From the NCBI GenBank assembly GCA_021545595.1, contig JAJRVG010000046.1, forward strand, positions 1 to 11,163: a stretch of 11,163 bases of DNA. The letters run 5' to 3'. Positions 1 through 6,467 of the stretch are shown piece after piece (position 1 is the first letter of the stretch; each line of letters opens with the position of its first letter). The stretch comes from Zetaproteobacteria bacterium (GTDB lineage Bacteria > Pseudomonadota > Zetaproteobacteria > Mariprofundales > Mariprofundaceae). The notes below the pieces were generated by a model. It saw only the letters and a list, made by a program, of their open reading frames with translations, did no database searches and was not told the DNA's origin. Made by a program: the position numbers and the translations under genes.

Positions 1-383
1 CTGGCAAAGGCTTCAGCCCGGCCGAGAATGGCGCAGTTGACCACAATCAGTGGAATAAAGAGGCCAAGCACCAGATACATCTCATGCATCCAGGCGTTCA
101 TGCCAAGGCCTACAATGGTCACGAAGGCGGCAATGATGGTGATGTAGGCCGGAATACGCACCTGCACCGGAATCACACCACGAACCATGGATACAACAAG
201 GTTTGAACCGATCAGTACCAGCATAGTGGCGGCACCCATCCAGAAGCCGTTCTCCGCTGAGGTGGTCACGCCCAGCAGCGGGCACATGCCGAGCAACTGG
301 ACAAAAATGGTGTTATTGTGCCAGAGGCCGTCAGCTAAAATCTCTTTTCTGGAGATAGTTTGATTTGAAACGGATTCACTCAC
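1..383 (-). CDS. rnfE: RnfE, Rnf complex membrane subunit (partial, C-terminus missing)
   Basis: Integral membrane subunit of the Rnf ferredoxin:NAD+ oxidoreductase, a paralogue of RnfA (NqrD/E family). The first 127 residues are present; the window edge removes roughly 100 more. The reading frame starts at a GTG that overlaps the rnfG stop by 8 bases and follows a purine-rich ribosome site (AAAGGGGG, 6 bases upstream). Starting there gives the family N-terminus, with HNNTIFVQLLGMCPLLGVT at residues 22-40 and IPLIVVNCAILGRAEAFA at 110-127. Both match the conserved blocks of E. coli RsxE. Cys34 and Cys117 correspond to the residues that, with the RnfA pair, hold an intramembrane [2Fe-2S] cluster in known Rnf/Nqr structures. 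Hydrophobic segments fill the region between them. It is the last visible gene of the rnf operon; anything further downstream is outside the window. Confidence 0.93.
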   Translation of the reverse strand, partial: MSESVSNQTISRKEILADGLWHNNTIFVQLLGMCPLLGVTTSAENGFWMGAATMLVLIGSNLVVSMVRGVIPVQVRIPAYITIIAAFVTIVGLGMNAWMHEMYLVLGLFIPLIVVNCAILGRAEAFA

Positions 384-1062
384 TGCCTGCCCCCTTTCCC
401 GGAGTGGTTGCGGGGCCGTTTTTCCGGATTTTATCAGTCATAGGCCTCTCTTTCGGCTCCAGGAGTGCGATCCGATTGTTGCGGAAGAGCTCAAGCCCCT
501 GTTTGACTGCCTTGATTACGGCACGTGGTGTGATGGTGGCACCGGTGAACTGATCAAAGTCACCACCATCTTTTTTTACCTTCCAGCGTACGTTGTCCAG
601 GGTTCGGCTTGCAAAGCTGTTCAGCCAGTTGTGGTTGCTGGTGATGCCATCGCCCAGCCCCGGTGTTTCGCGATGGTCGGTGATGCGGATGGCATGGATA
701 GTGCCGTCCGGAAGCAGACCCATCAGGATATTAATGCTGCCGCTGTAACCATCCGGGGCAATCACCTCCCATGCCATGCCGGTAATGTTACCCGATTCAT
801 CTCTGGCCGGATAAAACTGTTTTGGCTCATCACTGCCGACAGGCTTGATGGTGATCATCTCTTCCAGTGGATCATTGGCATGTGGAGGCAATACCTGACC
901 AAGTGCCTTGTGCAGCGCCTCCTTCTGCGCTTTGGCGATCGGTTCACGTGTCACCATATCAGTCAGCCCGAGCAGCAGGGTTGCAACGATGGCAACCAGC
1001 AACAGCGCAACCACCATTTTCACCTGCTCGGGTTCGATCACTCTCTTCTTTTCACTTCCCAT
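376..1062 (-). CDS. rnfG: RnfG, FMN-binding subunit of the Rnf complex
   Basis: Membrane-anchored, periplasm-facing electron carrier of Rnf, homologous to NqrC. With the chosen ATG the protein has 228 residues. A single membrane helix lies near residues 15-36 and an FMN-binding domain follows. The motif ETPGLGD is at 132-138. The flavinylation motif DQFTGAT is at 170-176, so Thr176 is the predicted phosphoester-linked FMN site, modified by ApbE, which is not in this window. The ATG at 1062 lies one base after the rnfD stop (TGATATG), which suggests coupled re-initiation. In-frame ATGs at 1074 and 1101 overlap rnfD and would only add a non-conserved N-terminus; no start has a strong ribosome site. 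The last 25 or so residues are a basic, low-complexity tail, and the gene overlaps rnfE by 8 bases. Confidence 0.93.
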   Translation of the reverse strand: MGSEKKRVIEPEQVKMVVALLLVAIVATLLLGLTDMVTREPIAKAQKEALHKALGQVLPPHANDPLEEMITIKPVGSDEPKQFYPARDESGNITGMAWEVIAPDGYSGSINILMGLLPDGTIHAIRITDHRETPGLGDGITSNHNWLNSFASRTLDNVRWKVKKDGGDFDQFTGATITPRAVIKAVKQGLELFRNNRIALLEPKERPMTDKIRKNGPATTPGKGAGSE

Positions 1063-1063
1063 A

Positions 1064-2113
1064 TCAGCGTCCATAGACCCGTGGGCGGCAGTAGTGATCA
1101 ATTAGCGGTACAGCACAGTTCATCAGCAGGACGGCAAACATGGCTCCCTCGGGATAGCCGCCATAGCTGCGGATAGACCAGGTGAGAATGCCGCAACCGA
1201 TTCCGAAAACGATCCGGCCTGTTGAGGTAACAGGAGAACTGACCGGGTCGGTAGCCATGAAGAAGGCGCAGAGAATCAGGCCGCCCGCCAGCAGGTGGAA
1301 AAGTGGTGATGCGTAGTGGGCGGGGTCAACCGTGTTAAAGATGGCTGCAAGAATCGCCACGGTTGCCAGGTAGGTGAAGGGGATATGCCAGCTGATCGTG
1401 TGGCGTGCCAGCAGATAGATGCCGCCGATCAGCAGCGCCAGTGCCGAGGTCTCACCGATACTTCCCGCCTCACGGCCGAGGAAGGCATCGAGATAGCTGT
1501 AGTCGTAGCTTCTCAGTGCTTCGGTAACACCGATACCCTGGCTCCATTCGGTCTTGATATGTCCCAGGGGGCTGGCCATGGTGATTGCATCGAGTGTCCT
1601 GCCTATCGATTCAGGACCGAAGAGAACAAGGTTAAGGCAGTCGCTGAAGTTGTAGAGATCAACCATCGTGGTGCCGACGTGCATCGGGATAATCCATGTC
1701 GTCATATTCAGCGGAAACGAAACCAGCAGGATGATGCGTGCGGCCAGTGCGGGATTGAACAGATTGTGGCCAAGGCCACCATAGAGCTGTTTGCCGAGCA
1801 GGATGGCGATGATAGAGCCGAGCACGACCATCCACCAGGGAACATAGGCAGGAAGCGTCAGTGCCAGCAGCAGGCCTGTAAGTGCTGCAGAGCCATCACC
1901 GACAGGTGTGGCAGGCCTTCCCATCATCCGGAGAGATATGTATTCCGTGGCAACGCAGGTGACCATGCAGAGGGTGATCAGCAGGAATGCCAGCCAGCCG
2001 AACAGATAGACGCTGACAATAGCAGCCGGAAGCAGTGCCAGAATGACCGAGATCATGGTCATGCGAACGGAATCACCACCATGTATGTGTGGAGAGCTGA
2101 GGTTAATAATCAT
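1064..2113 (-). CDS. rnfD: RnfD, membrane flavin subunit of the Rnf complex
   Basis: Multi-spanning inner-membrane subunit homologous to NqrB, 349 residues like E. coli RsxD. Recognisable blocks are SALLTG-like SAALTGLLLALTLP (75-88), PWWMVVLGS (92-100), KQLYGGLGHNLFNPALAAR (108-126), DPVSSPVTSTGR (289-300) and the C-terminal SYGGYPEGAMFAVLLMN and PLIDHYCRPRVYG. The flavinylation region reads DAITMASPL at 175-183, where E. coli has DGISQATPL. The predicted FMN-bearing residue is therefore Ser181 (codon AGC at 1573-1571) instead of Thr. The start ATG overlaps the rnfC stop by four bases (ATGA) and has an AAGGGTGA-like ribosome site, giving strong translational coupling. Confidence 0.95.
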   Translation of the reverse strand: MIINLSSPHIHGGDSVRMTMISVILALLPAAIVSVYLFGWLAFLLITLCMVTCVATEYISLRMMGRPATPVGDGSAALTGLLLALTLPAYVPWWMVVLGSIIAILLGKQLYGGLGHNLFNPALAARIILLVSFPLNMTTWIIPMHVGTTMVDLYNFSDCLNLVLFGPESIGRTLDAITMASPLGHIKTEWSQGIGVTEALRSYDYSYLDAFLGREAGSIGETSALALLIGGIYLLARHTISWHIPFTYLATVAILAAIFNTVDPAHYASPLFHLLAGGLILCAFFMATDPVSSPVTSTGRIVFGIGCGILTWSIRSYGGYPEGAMFAVLLMNCAVPLIDHYCRPRVYGR

Positions 2114-3660
2114 AACCCGTCACCCTTTGGGTCAGCGCTGATATCACTTTTCTCTTCACTGCTTTTCTCATCCACAGGCTTTGGCATGTGTTTGGTACGC
2201 ACTGTTTTACGTTTCGCCGCACGCGCTGCTGCTTCACGTTCAATGCGTGTGCCACGCGCTTCACTGCGCTCTTTTGATATGTCGGCAAAGGCTTTCGCAC
2301 GTGTAATCTGGGCCAGTTGACCTTTACCGTAGCGGAAGTAGTGAACCAGCGGAATGTTGGATGGGCAGACATAACTGCAGGCACCGCACTCGATGCAGTC
2401 GAACAGATTGTAGGACTCCGCCTTCTCAAACTGATCGTTACGGCACTGATCGGCCAGCAGGTTGGGTACCAGGCTCACCGGGCAGGCAACGCCGCAGTGG
2501 CCGCAACGGATGCAGGGCTGTTCAACCTTGTGTGCCTTCATCATCGTTTCACTATGCATTGCCAGCAGACCATTGGTTGATTTCACCACCGGGATGTCGG
2601 GGTTTTTCAGCCGTTCGCCCATCATCGGGCCACCATGCAGCAGATGAGTATCTTCAAAATGCTCCAGTCCATGTTGGGCAAGGATGAAACGTATCGGTGT
2701 ACCAAGCCGTGCGCGTACGTTGCCGGGCCTCGGGAGTGCATCACCGCTCACCGTGATGATGCGCTCGGTTAGTGGGCGACCACGTATGATGGCATCAGAA
2801 ATGGCGAACGTCGTTCCAACATTCTGGCACAGTACGCCAATATGCATTGGCAATTTTCTGGCCGGAATCTCTTTCCCAGTCAGCACCTGAACAAGCTGTT
2901 TCTCACTTCCCTGCGGATAGCGTGTAGGGAGCAGACGCACCTCAACATGCTCCATATCCGGCAGGCTGTTGAGCGCACTGCGTATCGCTTCTGCGGCATC
3001 GGCCTTGTTATCCTCAATGGCAACAATTGCCTTTTTTGCACCCACCATATGCATAATGATGTCGAGGCCTGTAGCAATTGCCTCTGGCTTCTCAAGCATC
3101 AGGCGGTGGTCATTGGTGAGGTAAGGTTCGCACTCAATACCGTTGATAATAACGGTCTCAATGGGATTGCGCTGATCCTTCAGCAGCTTGATAAATGTTG
3201 GGAAAACTGCGCCGCCAAGCCCTGCAATACCACAAACGCGAACACGTTCACGCAGCTCCCCCGGATCCCGTCCCCGGTAGTCGCAGATCGCTTCAAGCGA
3301 TTCATCATGGCTGTCCTCTCCATCCGGCTCGATAAAGATTGATGGCAGCCCCATGCCGGAAGGGTGAGGGATGGCATGATCCTCAATTTTTACCACAGTT
3401 CCGGAGGTGGGGGCATGAACGGGCACCGATACGTAGCCCTGGGACCTGGCAATCTTCTGCCCGCGGAAGACATGCTCACCAACGGAGACGATTGGTGTAC
3501 ACACTTCACCGATATGCTGCTTGATTGGCACAATATAGATCGGAGCGATCGGTGGTGTGGCAATGGGTGAGCCGGCCGTAATTTTCAACATTTCCGGCTC
3601 AATGCCACCGGAGAAGATACCGGGCCTTTCGGCTATGGATCTAAGTAGCGTGTGGAGCAT
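2110..3660 (-). CDS. rnfC: RnfC, NADH/FMN- and Fe-S-binding subunit of the Rnf complex
   Basis: Peripheral cytoplasmic subunit that joins the NAD(H)/FMN site to the membrane part of Rnf. It has 516 residues: an N-terminal barrel-sandwich region, then the flavin/NADH fold (GIAGLGGAVFPT at 144-155, NGIECEPYLTND at 173-184, YPQGSEKQL at 248-256). Two ferredoxin-type [4Fe-4S] motifs follow, with cysteines 383/386/389/393 and 422/425/428/432. The C-terminus is a short, charged Ala/Lys/Arg tail, much shorter than the long repetitive tail of E. coli RsxC (about 740 residues). The start has a good AAGGGA ribosome site within the end of rnfB, with a 20-base overlap, and the end overlaps rnfD by four bases. 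Confidence 0.95.
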   Translation of the reverse strand: MLHTLLRSIAERPGIFSGGIEPEMLKITAGSPIATPPIAPIYIVPIKQHIGEVCTPIVSVGEHVFRGQKIARSQGYVSVPVHAPTSGTVVKIEDHAIPHPSGMGLPSIFIEPDGEDSHDESLEAICDYRGRDPGELRERVRVCGIAGLGGAVFPTFIKLLKDQRNPIETVIINGIECEPYLTNDHRLMLEKPEAIATGLDIIMHMVGAKKAIVAIEDNKADAAEAIRSALNSLPDMEHVEVRLLPTRYPQGSEKQLVQVLTGKEIPARKLPMHIGVLCQNVGTTFAISDAIIRGRPLTERIITVSGDALPRPGNVRARLGTPIRFILAQHGLEHFEDTHLLHGGPMMGERLKNPDIPVVKSTNGLLAMHSETMMKAHKVEQPCIRCGHCGVACPVSLVPNLLADQCRNDQFEKAESYNLFDCIECGACSYVCPSNIPLVHYFRYGKGQLAQITRAKAFADISKERSEARGTRIEREAAARAAKRKTVRTKHMPKPVDEKSSEEKSDISADPKGDGL

Positions 3661-4228
3661 GTTGTCCCTTCCGTTCTATTGCCAGCTGGGCCCGTGCTGT
3701 ATCGGGCAGTGGCCACGACCAGTGTTCCAGCAGTTCAGGCTTGATCAGCATATCAATGCAATCAACCGGGCACGGCTCGACACAGAGCGTACAGCCTGTG
3801 CAGTGGTCGGTAATAATAGTGTGATACTGCTTCGGTGCGCCGATAATGGCATCCACCGGGCAGGCCTTAATGCAGAGCGTACAGCCAATGCACTCATCTT
3901 CCCGGACGAATGCGATCATGGGGGCGGTTGGTTCCTCTTCAATGTTTTTAGGCTCAACTCCCATCAGGCCCGCAATCTGTAGCATGGTGCGTTCACCACC
4001 GGGCACACACTGGTTGACTTCAGCTTCCCCCGAAGCAACCGCGGCTGCATAGGGCTTACAGCCGGGAAAGCCGCACTGACCGCACTGGGTTTGCGGCAAC
4101 AGCGTTTCAATGTTGTCAGCCATCGGGTTGCCTTCGATTTTAAAAACCCGGCTGGCAATGGCCAGCACCACACCGAAGAGCAGGGCGAATGCACTGAATG
4201 AGAGGATAGCAGCAAGAAGTTGCGTCAT
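3641..4228 (-). CDS. rnfB: RnfB, ferredoxin-like Fe-S subunit of the Rnf complex
   Basis: Membrane-anchored iron-sulfur protein thought to be the ferredoxin-facing entry of Rnf. From the chosen ATG it has 195 residues, close to E. coli RsxB (192). Residues 1-27 form a membrane anchor, followed by FKIEGNP. The Fe-S domain LLPQTQCGQCGFPGC uses Cys49, 52, 57 and 74. Two ferredoxin [4Fe-4S] motifs have cysteines 113/116/119/123 and 143/146/149/153. The start is chosen by alignment with the family N-terminus; it lies 34 bases after the rnfA stop and lacks a clear Shine-Dalgarno. A TTG at 4276 overlapping rnfA would add 16 non-conserved residues. That form is less likely but would give tighter coupling. 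Confidence 0.94.
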   Translation of the reverse strand: MTQLLAAILSFSAFALLFGVVLAIASRVFKIEGNPMADNIETLLPQTQCGQCGFPGCKPYAAAVASGEAEVNQCVPGGERTMLQIAGLMGVEPKNIEEEPTAPMIAFVREDECIGCTLCIKACPVDAIIGAPKQYHTIITDHCTGCTLCVEPCPVDCIDMLIKPELLEHWSWPLPDTARAQLAIERKGQHAPHAT

Positions 4229-4262
4229 AGTCGGTTGTACATGCAGGGTGATTACGCCGGAG

Positions 4263-4844
4263 TCAGATCTTAACAAGGCCGGAGAAGCCGAGAAATGCCA
4301 GTGACATCATGCCTGCAGTAATCAGTGAGATGGGCGAGCCTCTGAATGCCTCGGGGATAGGGGCGTGCTCGATCCGTTCCCGCAGACCGGCAAAGAGAAT
4401 CAGCACCAGCGCAAAGCCGATAGCCGCACCAAAGCCGTAGAGGGCGGAGGTGATAAAGGTGTTCTCCTGCTGGACATTCAGGATCGCCACACCGAGCACC
4501 GCACAGTTGGTGGTGATCAGCGGCAGAAAGATACCCAGCCCCTGATAGAGAATCGGGCTGGTTTTATGGATCATCATCTCGATAAACTGTACCAGGGAGG
4601 CGATGATCAGAATGAAAAAGATGGTCTGCAGATAGAGCAGATCAAGTGGGATCAGAATATACTTCTGCACCAGCCATGAAGCGGTGGATGCCAGTGTCAT
4701 AACAAACATCACTGCAAAGGACATGCCCACGGCTGTCTCTACCTTGCTTGAAACACCGAGGAAGGGGCAGATACCGAGAAATTTGGTCAACACATAGTTG
4801 TTCACCAGCACGGCAGAGAGAAGAATCACGGCAAATTCAGTCAT
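4263..4844 (-). CDS. rnfA: RnfA, Rnf complex membrane subunit
   Basis: Integral membrane subunit of Rnf and first gene of the operon. It has 193 residues, the same length as E. coli RsxA, and begins MTEFAVILLSAVLVNNYVLT. Conserved blocks include KFLGICPFLGVS (21-32), VMTLAS (48-53), HKTSPILY (93-100), LPLITTNCAVLGVAILN (107-123), ALYGF and SLAFLGFSGLVK at the end. Cys26 and Cys114 are the expected ligands of the [2Fe-2S] cluster shared with RnfE. The frame stays open to 4931, but the extra 29 residues are not family-like, so the ATG at 4844 is used. No Shine-Dalgarno precedes this ATG, while a TATACT box lies only 8 bases upstream, so the mRNA could be leaderless. Confidence 0.95.
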   Translation of the reverse strand: MTEFAVILLSAVLVNNYVLTKFLGICPFLGVSSKVETAVGMSFAVMFVMTLASTASWLVQKYILIPLDLLYLQTIFFILIIASLVQFIEMMIHKTSPILYQGLGIFLPLITTNCAVLGVAILNVQQENTFITSALYGFGAAIGFALVLILFAGLRERIEHAPIPEAFRGSPISLITAGMMSLAFLGFSGLVKI

Positions 4845-4852
4845 AGTGCAGC

Positions 4853-4858
4853 AGTATA
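4853..4858 (-). promoter_or_regulatory. candidate -10 box for the rnf operon
   Basis: On the minus strand this reads TATACT (5 of 6 matches to TATAAT), ending 8 bases before the rnfA ATG. No good -35 is found 16-18 bases upstream. If used, transcription would start at or next to the ATG. A second, weaker minus-strand box, TATACC, lies further upstream near 4878-4883. The assignment rests on motif reading alone. Confidence 0.25.
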
Positions 4859-4944
4859 GTGAGGCGGGCGGGTCAGGTATAGCTGTGAAACGCCACAAAA
4901 AAATCATGGAAATACAGAAACAGTAAACCATTTTTTGTTCAGGG

Positions 4945-4950
4945 TTGACA
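4945..4950 (+). promoter_or_regulatory. candidate -35 box (TTGACA) for mrp
   Basis: A perfect TTGACA hexamer lies 57 bases before the mrp ATG. The matching -10 is poor: the best candidate is CATGCT at 4970-4975 with a 19-base spacer, so the promoter is uncertain. The same bases could be read as a TTG start that extends mrp by 21 residues. That is less convincing, because the added residues are not Mrp-like and no ribosome site precedes the TTG. Confidence 0.3.
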
Positions 4951-4970
4951 TCAAAGGCAGGAGACCAACC

Positions 4971-5021
4971 ATGCTACCCCAGTCGAAGGTGTTCCGGAGG
5001 TGTGATGATGGCATGCGGTAG
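4971..5021 (+). CDS. possible 16-codon leader peptide overlapping the mrp start
   Basis: An ATG at 4971 follows a good ribosome site (AGGAGA, 6 bases upstream) and opens a 16-codon frame, MLPQSKVFRRCDDGMR, ending in TAG 11 bases past the mrp start codon. It is in a different frame from mrp. Ribosomes ending there could couple translation to mrp. The peptide resembles nothing I know, and the ribosome site may be chance. It would not be read if transcription starts downstream of 4971. Confidence 0.25.
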   Translation: MLPQSKVFRRCDDGMR

Positions 5022-5859
5022 CAAGCAGGGAGATGCGCAGGGGCTTCCCGAGCAGAAGATGCCCGAGGGTATAAAAAATATTATTGCAGTTGCTTCAGGT
5101 AAGGGTGGTGTTGGTAAGTCGACAACGGCGGTAAATATGGCGGTTGCCCTGGCCCGGAGCGGGGCGAAGGTGGGCCTTCTGGATGCCGATATCTACGGTC
5201 CCTCTACCCCTAAAATGATGGGCCTTGCAGGGCGTCAGCCTGATGTGAAGGAACGGACTATATTTCCCCTTGAAAATTACGGTGTTAAGACCATTTCGAT
5301 CGGTTACATGATTGAGGAAGATCAGGCGATGATCTGGCGTGGACCGATGGTCTCCGGTGCGGTCATGCAGCTTCTCAACGATGTAGCGTGGGGGGAGCTC
5401 GATTATCTGGTGGTTGACCTTCCGCCGGGAACCGGTGACATCCACCTGACCATGGTGCAACAGGTTCCGGTTACGGCTGCTGTGGTGGTGACCACACCTC
5501 AGGATATCGCACTTGTTGACTGCCGCAAGGGGATCGCAATGTTTGATAAAGTGCATGTGCCGACCCTCGGTATTGTGGAGAATATGAGCAGCTTCACCTG
5601 CCCGCATTGTGGTGAGGCAACTGCGATCTTTGCCGAAAACGGTGCCGACAAACTGGCAGAGCTTCACAACGTGGATGTGCTTGCCAAATTGCCACTCGAT
5701 CTGACGATTCGTGAAATGTCGGATGCTGGTACACCGATTGTGGCTGCAAAGCCCGGTTCTGAGCAGGCAAAGGCCTACCTTGCTCTGGCCGAGAGTGTAA
5801 TCGACAAGGTTGAGAAGCTTAATAGCAGGAAGGTTTCAATTCCGGTCATTCAGGGCTAG
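5008..5859 (+). CDS. mrp: Mrp/ApbC-family Fe-S cluster carrier ATPase
   Basis: Cytoplasmic P-loop ATPase of the Mrp/NBP35 family, which binds and delivers [4Fe-4S] clusters to apo-proteins. From ATG 5008 the protein has 283 residues. The deviant Walker A motif GKGGVGKS is at 31-38, LLDADIYGPSTPKMMG at 57-72 and the Walker B-like VVDLPPGTGD at 135-144. The cluster-binding CxxC (Cys198, Cys201) sits in ENMSSFTCPHCG. It lacks the N-terminal MIP18/DUF59 domain found in many longer Mrp proteins. GGAGG at 4996-5000 is 7 bases from the ATG at 5008, better placed than for the adjacent ATG at 5005. It is divergent from rnf, whose products need many Fe-S clusters; a functional link is plausible but inferred. 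Confidence 0.93.
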   Translation: MACGSKQGDAQGLPEQKMPEGIKNIIAVASGKGGVGKSTTAVNMAVALARSGAKVGLLDADIYGPSTPKMMGLAGRQPDVKERTIFPLENYGVKTISIGYMIEEDQAMIWRGPMVSGAVMQLLNDVAWGELDYLVVDLPPGTGDIHLTMVQQVPVTAAVVVTTPQDIALVDCRKGIAMFDKVHVPTLGIVENMSSFTCPHCGEATAIFAENGADKLAELHNVDVLAKLPLDLTIREMSDAGTPIVAAKPGSEQAKAYLALAESVIDKVEKLNSRKVSIPVIQG

Positions 5860-5884
5860 GCGTTTAACAACGCTTCATATCATG

Positions 5885-5917
5885 GAAGCAGGGGACATTG
5901 CCCCCTGCTTCTGTTTG
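5885..5917 (+). terminator. intrinsic terminator after mrp
   Basis: A perfect 10-bp stem (GAAGCAGGGG at 5885-5894 pairs with CCCCTGCTTC at 5902-5911) with a 7-base loop, followed by a T-rich TGTTTG stretch. It lies 25 bases after the mrp stop and ends mrp as a single-gene transcript. Confidence 0.8.
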
Positions 5918-5994
5918 TATGACTCAATAGCTGCTGAAAGAGGATATTCGGCAGTATCGGTTCAACTCAGCCAATTTATTCATGAGTGGAGAGG

Positions 5995-6023
5995 TTGTGA
6001 ATATCTTTCCATTAGGCTATACA
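5995..6023 (+). promoter_or_regulatory. candidate sigma70-type promoter of the collagen-like lipoprotein gene
   Basis: TTGTGA at 5995-6000 and TATACA at 6018-6023 are separated by 17 bases, each matching four of six consensus bases. The predicted start, near 6030, leaves a leader of about 20 bases that contains the GGGAGG ribosome site at 6042-6047. The region between the mrp terminator and this promoter (5918-5994) is AT-rich and shows nothing else. Confidence 0.5.
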
Positions 6024-6051
6024 TACAAACACATTACGAATGGGAGGCAAC

Positions 6052-6360
6052 ATGAAAATGCTTAGATTACCACTTCTGCTGTGTTTCATATTTGCAGGTA
6101 TGTTTATGCTGCAAGGGTGTGAGGGACCACCAGGACCGCAGGGAGTTCAGGGACCACCAGGACCACAGGGAGCTCAGGGGCCAACAGGGGCGCAGGGGCC
6201 ACGGGGAGCTCCCGGGGGAACAACATCCGGATATACTGGAAATATTTCATTTATTGAACCCTGTGACTCTGGTGGCGGAACTGCCAACAGGGTGAGGCAT
6301 AGACTCGAATTTACGAATGGCCTGCTTAAGAAACACACAAAAACAGACACCTGTTATTAG
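6052..6360 (+). CDS. small collagen-like (Gly-X-Y) lipoprotein
   Basis: A 102-residue predicted lipoprotein. Residues 1-22 are a hydrophobic signal peptide ending LQG, followed by the lipidation Cys23; Gln at -2 is unusual but tolerated in lipoboxes. Directly after come ten Gly-X-Y triplets (residues 25-54: GPP, GPQ, GVQ, GPP, GPQ, GAQ, GPT, GAQ, GPR, GAP), a collagen-like stalk that may trimerise. The remaining C-terminal part of about 45 residues is polar to basic, has two cysteines (in EPCDSGGG and DTCY) that could pair, and matches no domain I recognise. GGGAGG at 6042-6047 supports ATG 6052. All 12 Gly codons between residues 25 and 56 are GGA or GGG, unlike the GGT/GGC-rich neighbours, so acquisition from elsewhere is possible. 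It is a single-gene unit with its own promoter and terminator; its role is unknown. Confidence 0.8.
   Translation: MKMLRLPLLLCFIFAGMFMLQGCEGPPGPQGVQGPPGPQGAQGPTGAQGPRGAPGGTTSGYTGNISFIEPCDSGGGTANRVRHRLEFTNGLLKKHTKTDTCY
6124..6177 (+). repeat. 27-bp tandem repeat coding Gly-X-Y triplets
   Basis: Two adjacent 27-base units (6124-6150 and 6151-6177) differ at two positions only. Each codes three Gly-X-Y triplets; the products differ by Val/Ala at one place. The following 30 or so bases are a more diverged continuation. The near identity suggests recent duplication and possible length variation. Confidence 0.75.
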
Positions 6361-6377
6361 CCAATGTATCCAATGGG

Positions 6378-6410
6378 GAGAGGGAGCTGAGGCCCCCTCT
6401 CTTCTTTATC
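6378..6410 (+). terminator. intrinsic terminator after the collagen-like gene
   Basis: GAGAGGG at 6378-6384 pairs with CCCTCTC at 6395-6401, with a 10-base loop, followed by the T-rich TTCTTTATCTT. It lies 17 bases past the stop codon. On the opposite strand no T tract follows, so it probably works only rightward. Confidence 0.65.
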
Positions 6411-6467
6411 TTCCCTGACATCATAGCCTGATCTGTGAGGGGCTATTCTCAGCTGCATAGCCATTCG

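Noticed and set aside
1316..2320. Long plus-strand open frame opposite rnfD and rnfC (about 334 codons)
   Set aside because: It lies antisense to two clear Rnf genes, its product is rich in Cys, His, Gln and Arg without domain features, and no ribosome site supports it. It is a by-product of the coding strand's codon pattern.
4845..4931. N-terminal extension of RnfA by 29 residues
   Set aside because: The added residues are not family-like, and the ATG at 4844 gives exactly the usual 193-residue protein.
5095..5667. 190-codon minus-strand frame inside mrp
   Set aside because: It is fully antisense to the conserved ATPase core and its product has no recognisable motif.
6423..6446. Six-base inverted repeat (ATAGCC/GGCTAT) downstream of the Nudix gene
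   Set aside because: The stem is short, the loop is 12 bases and no T tract follows on the minus strand, so it is not a convincing terminator.
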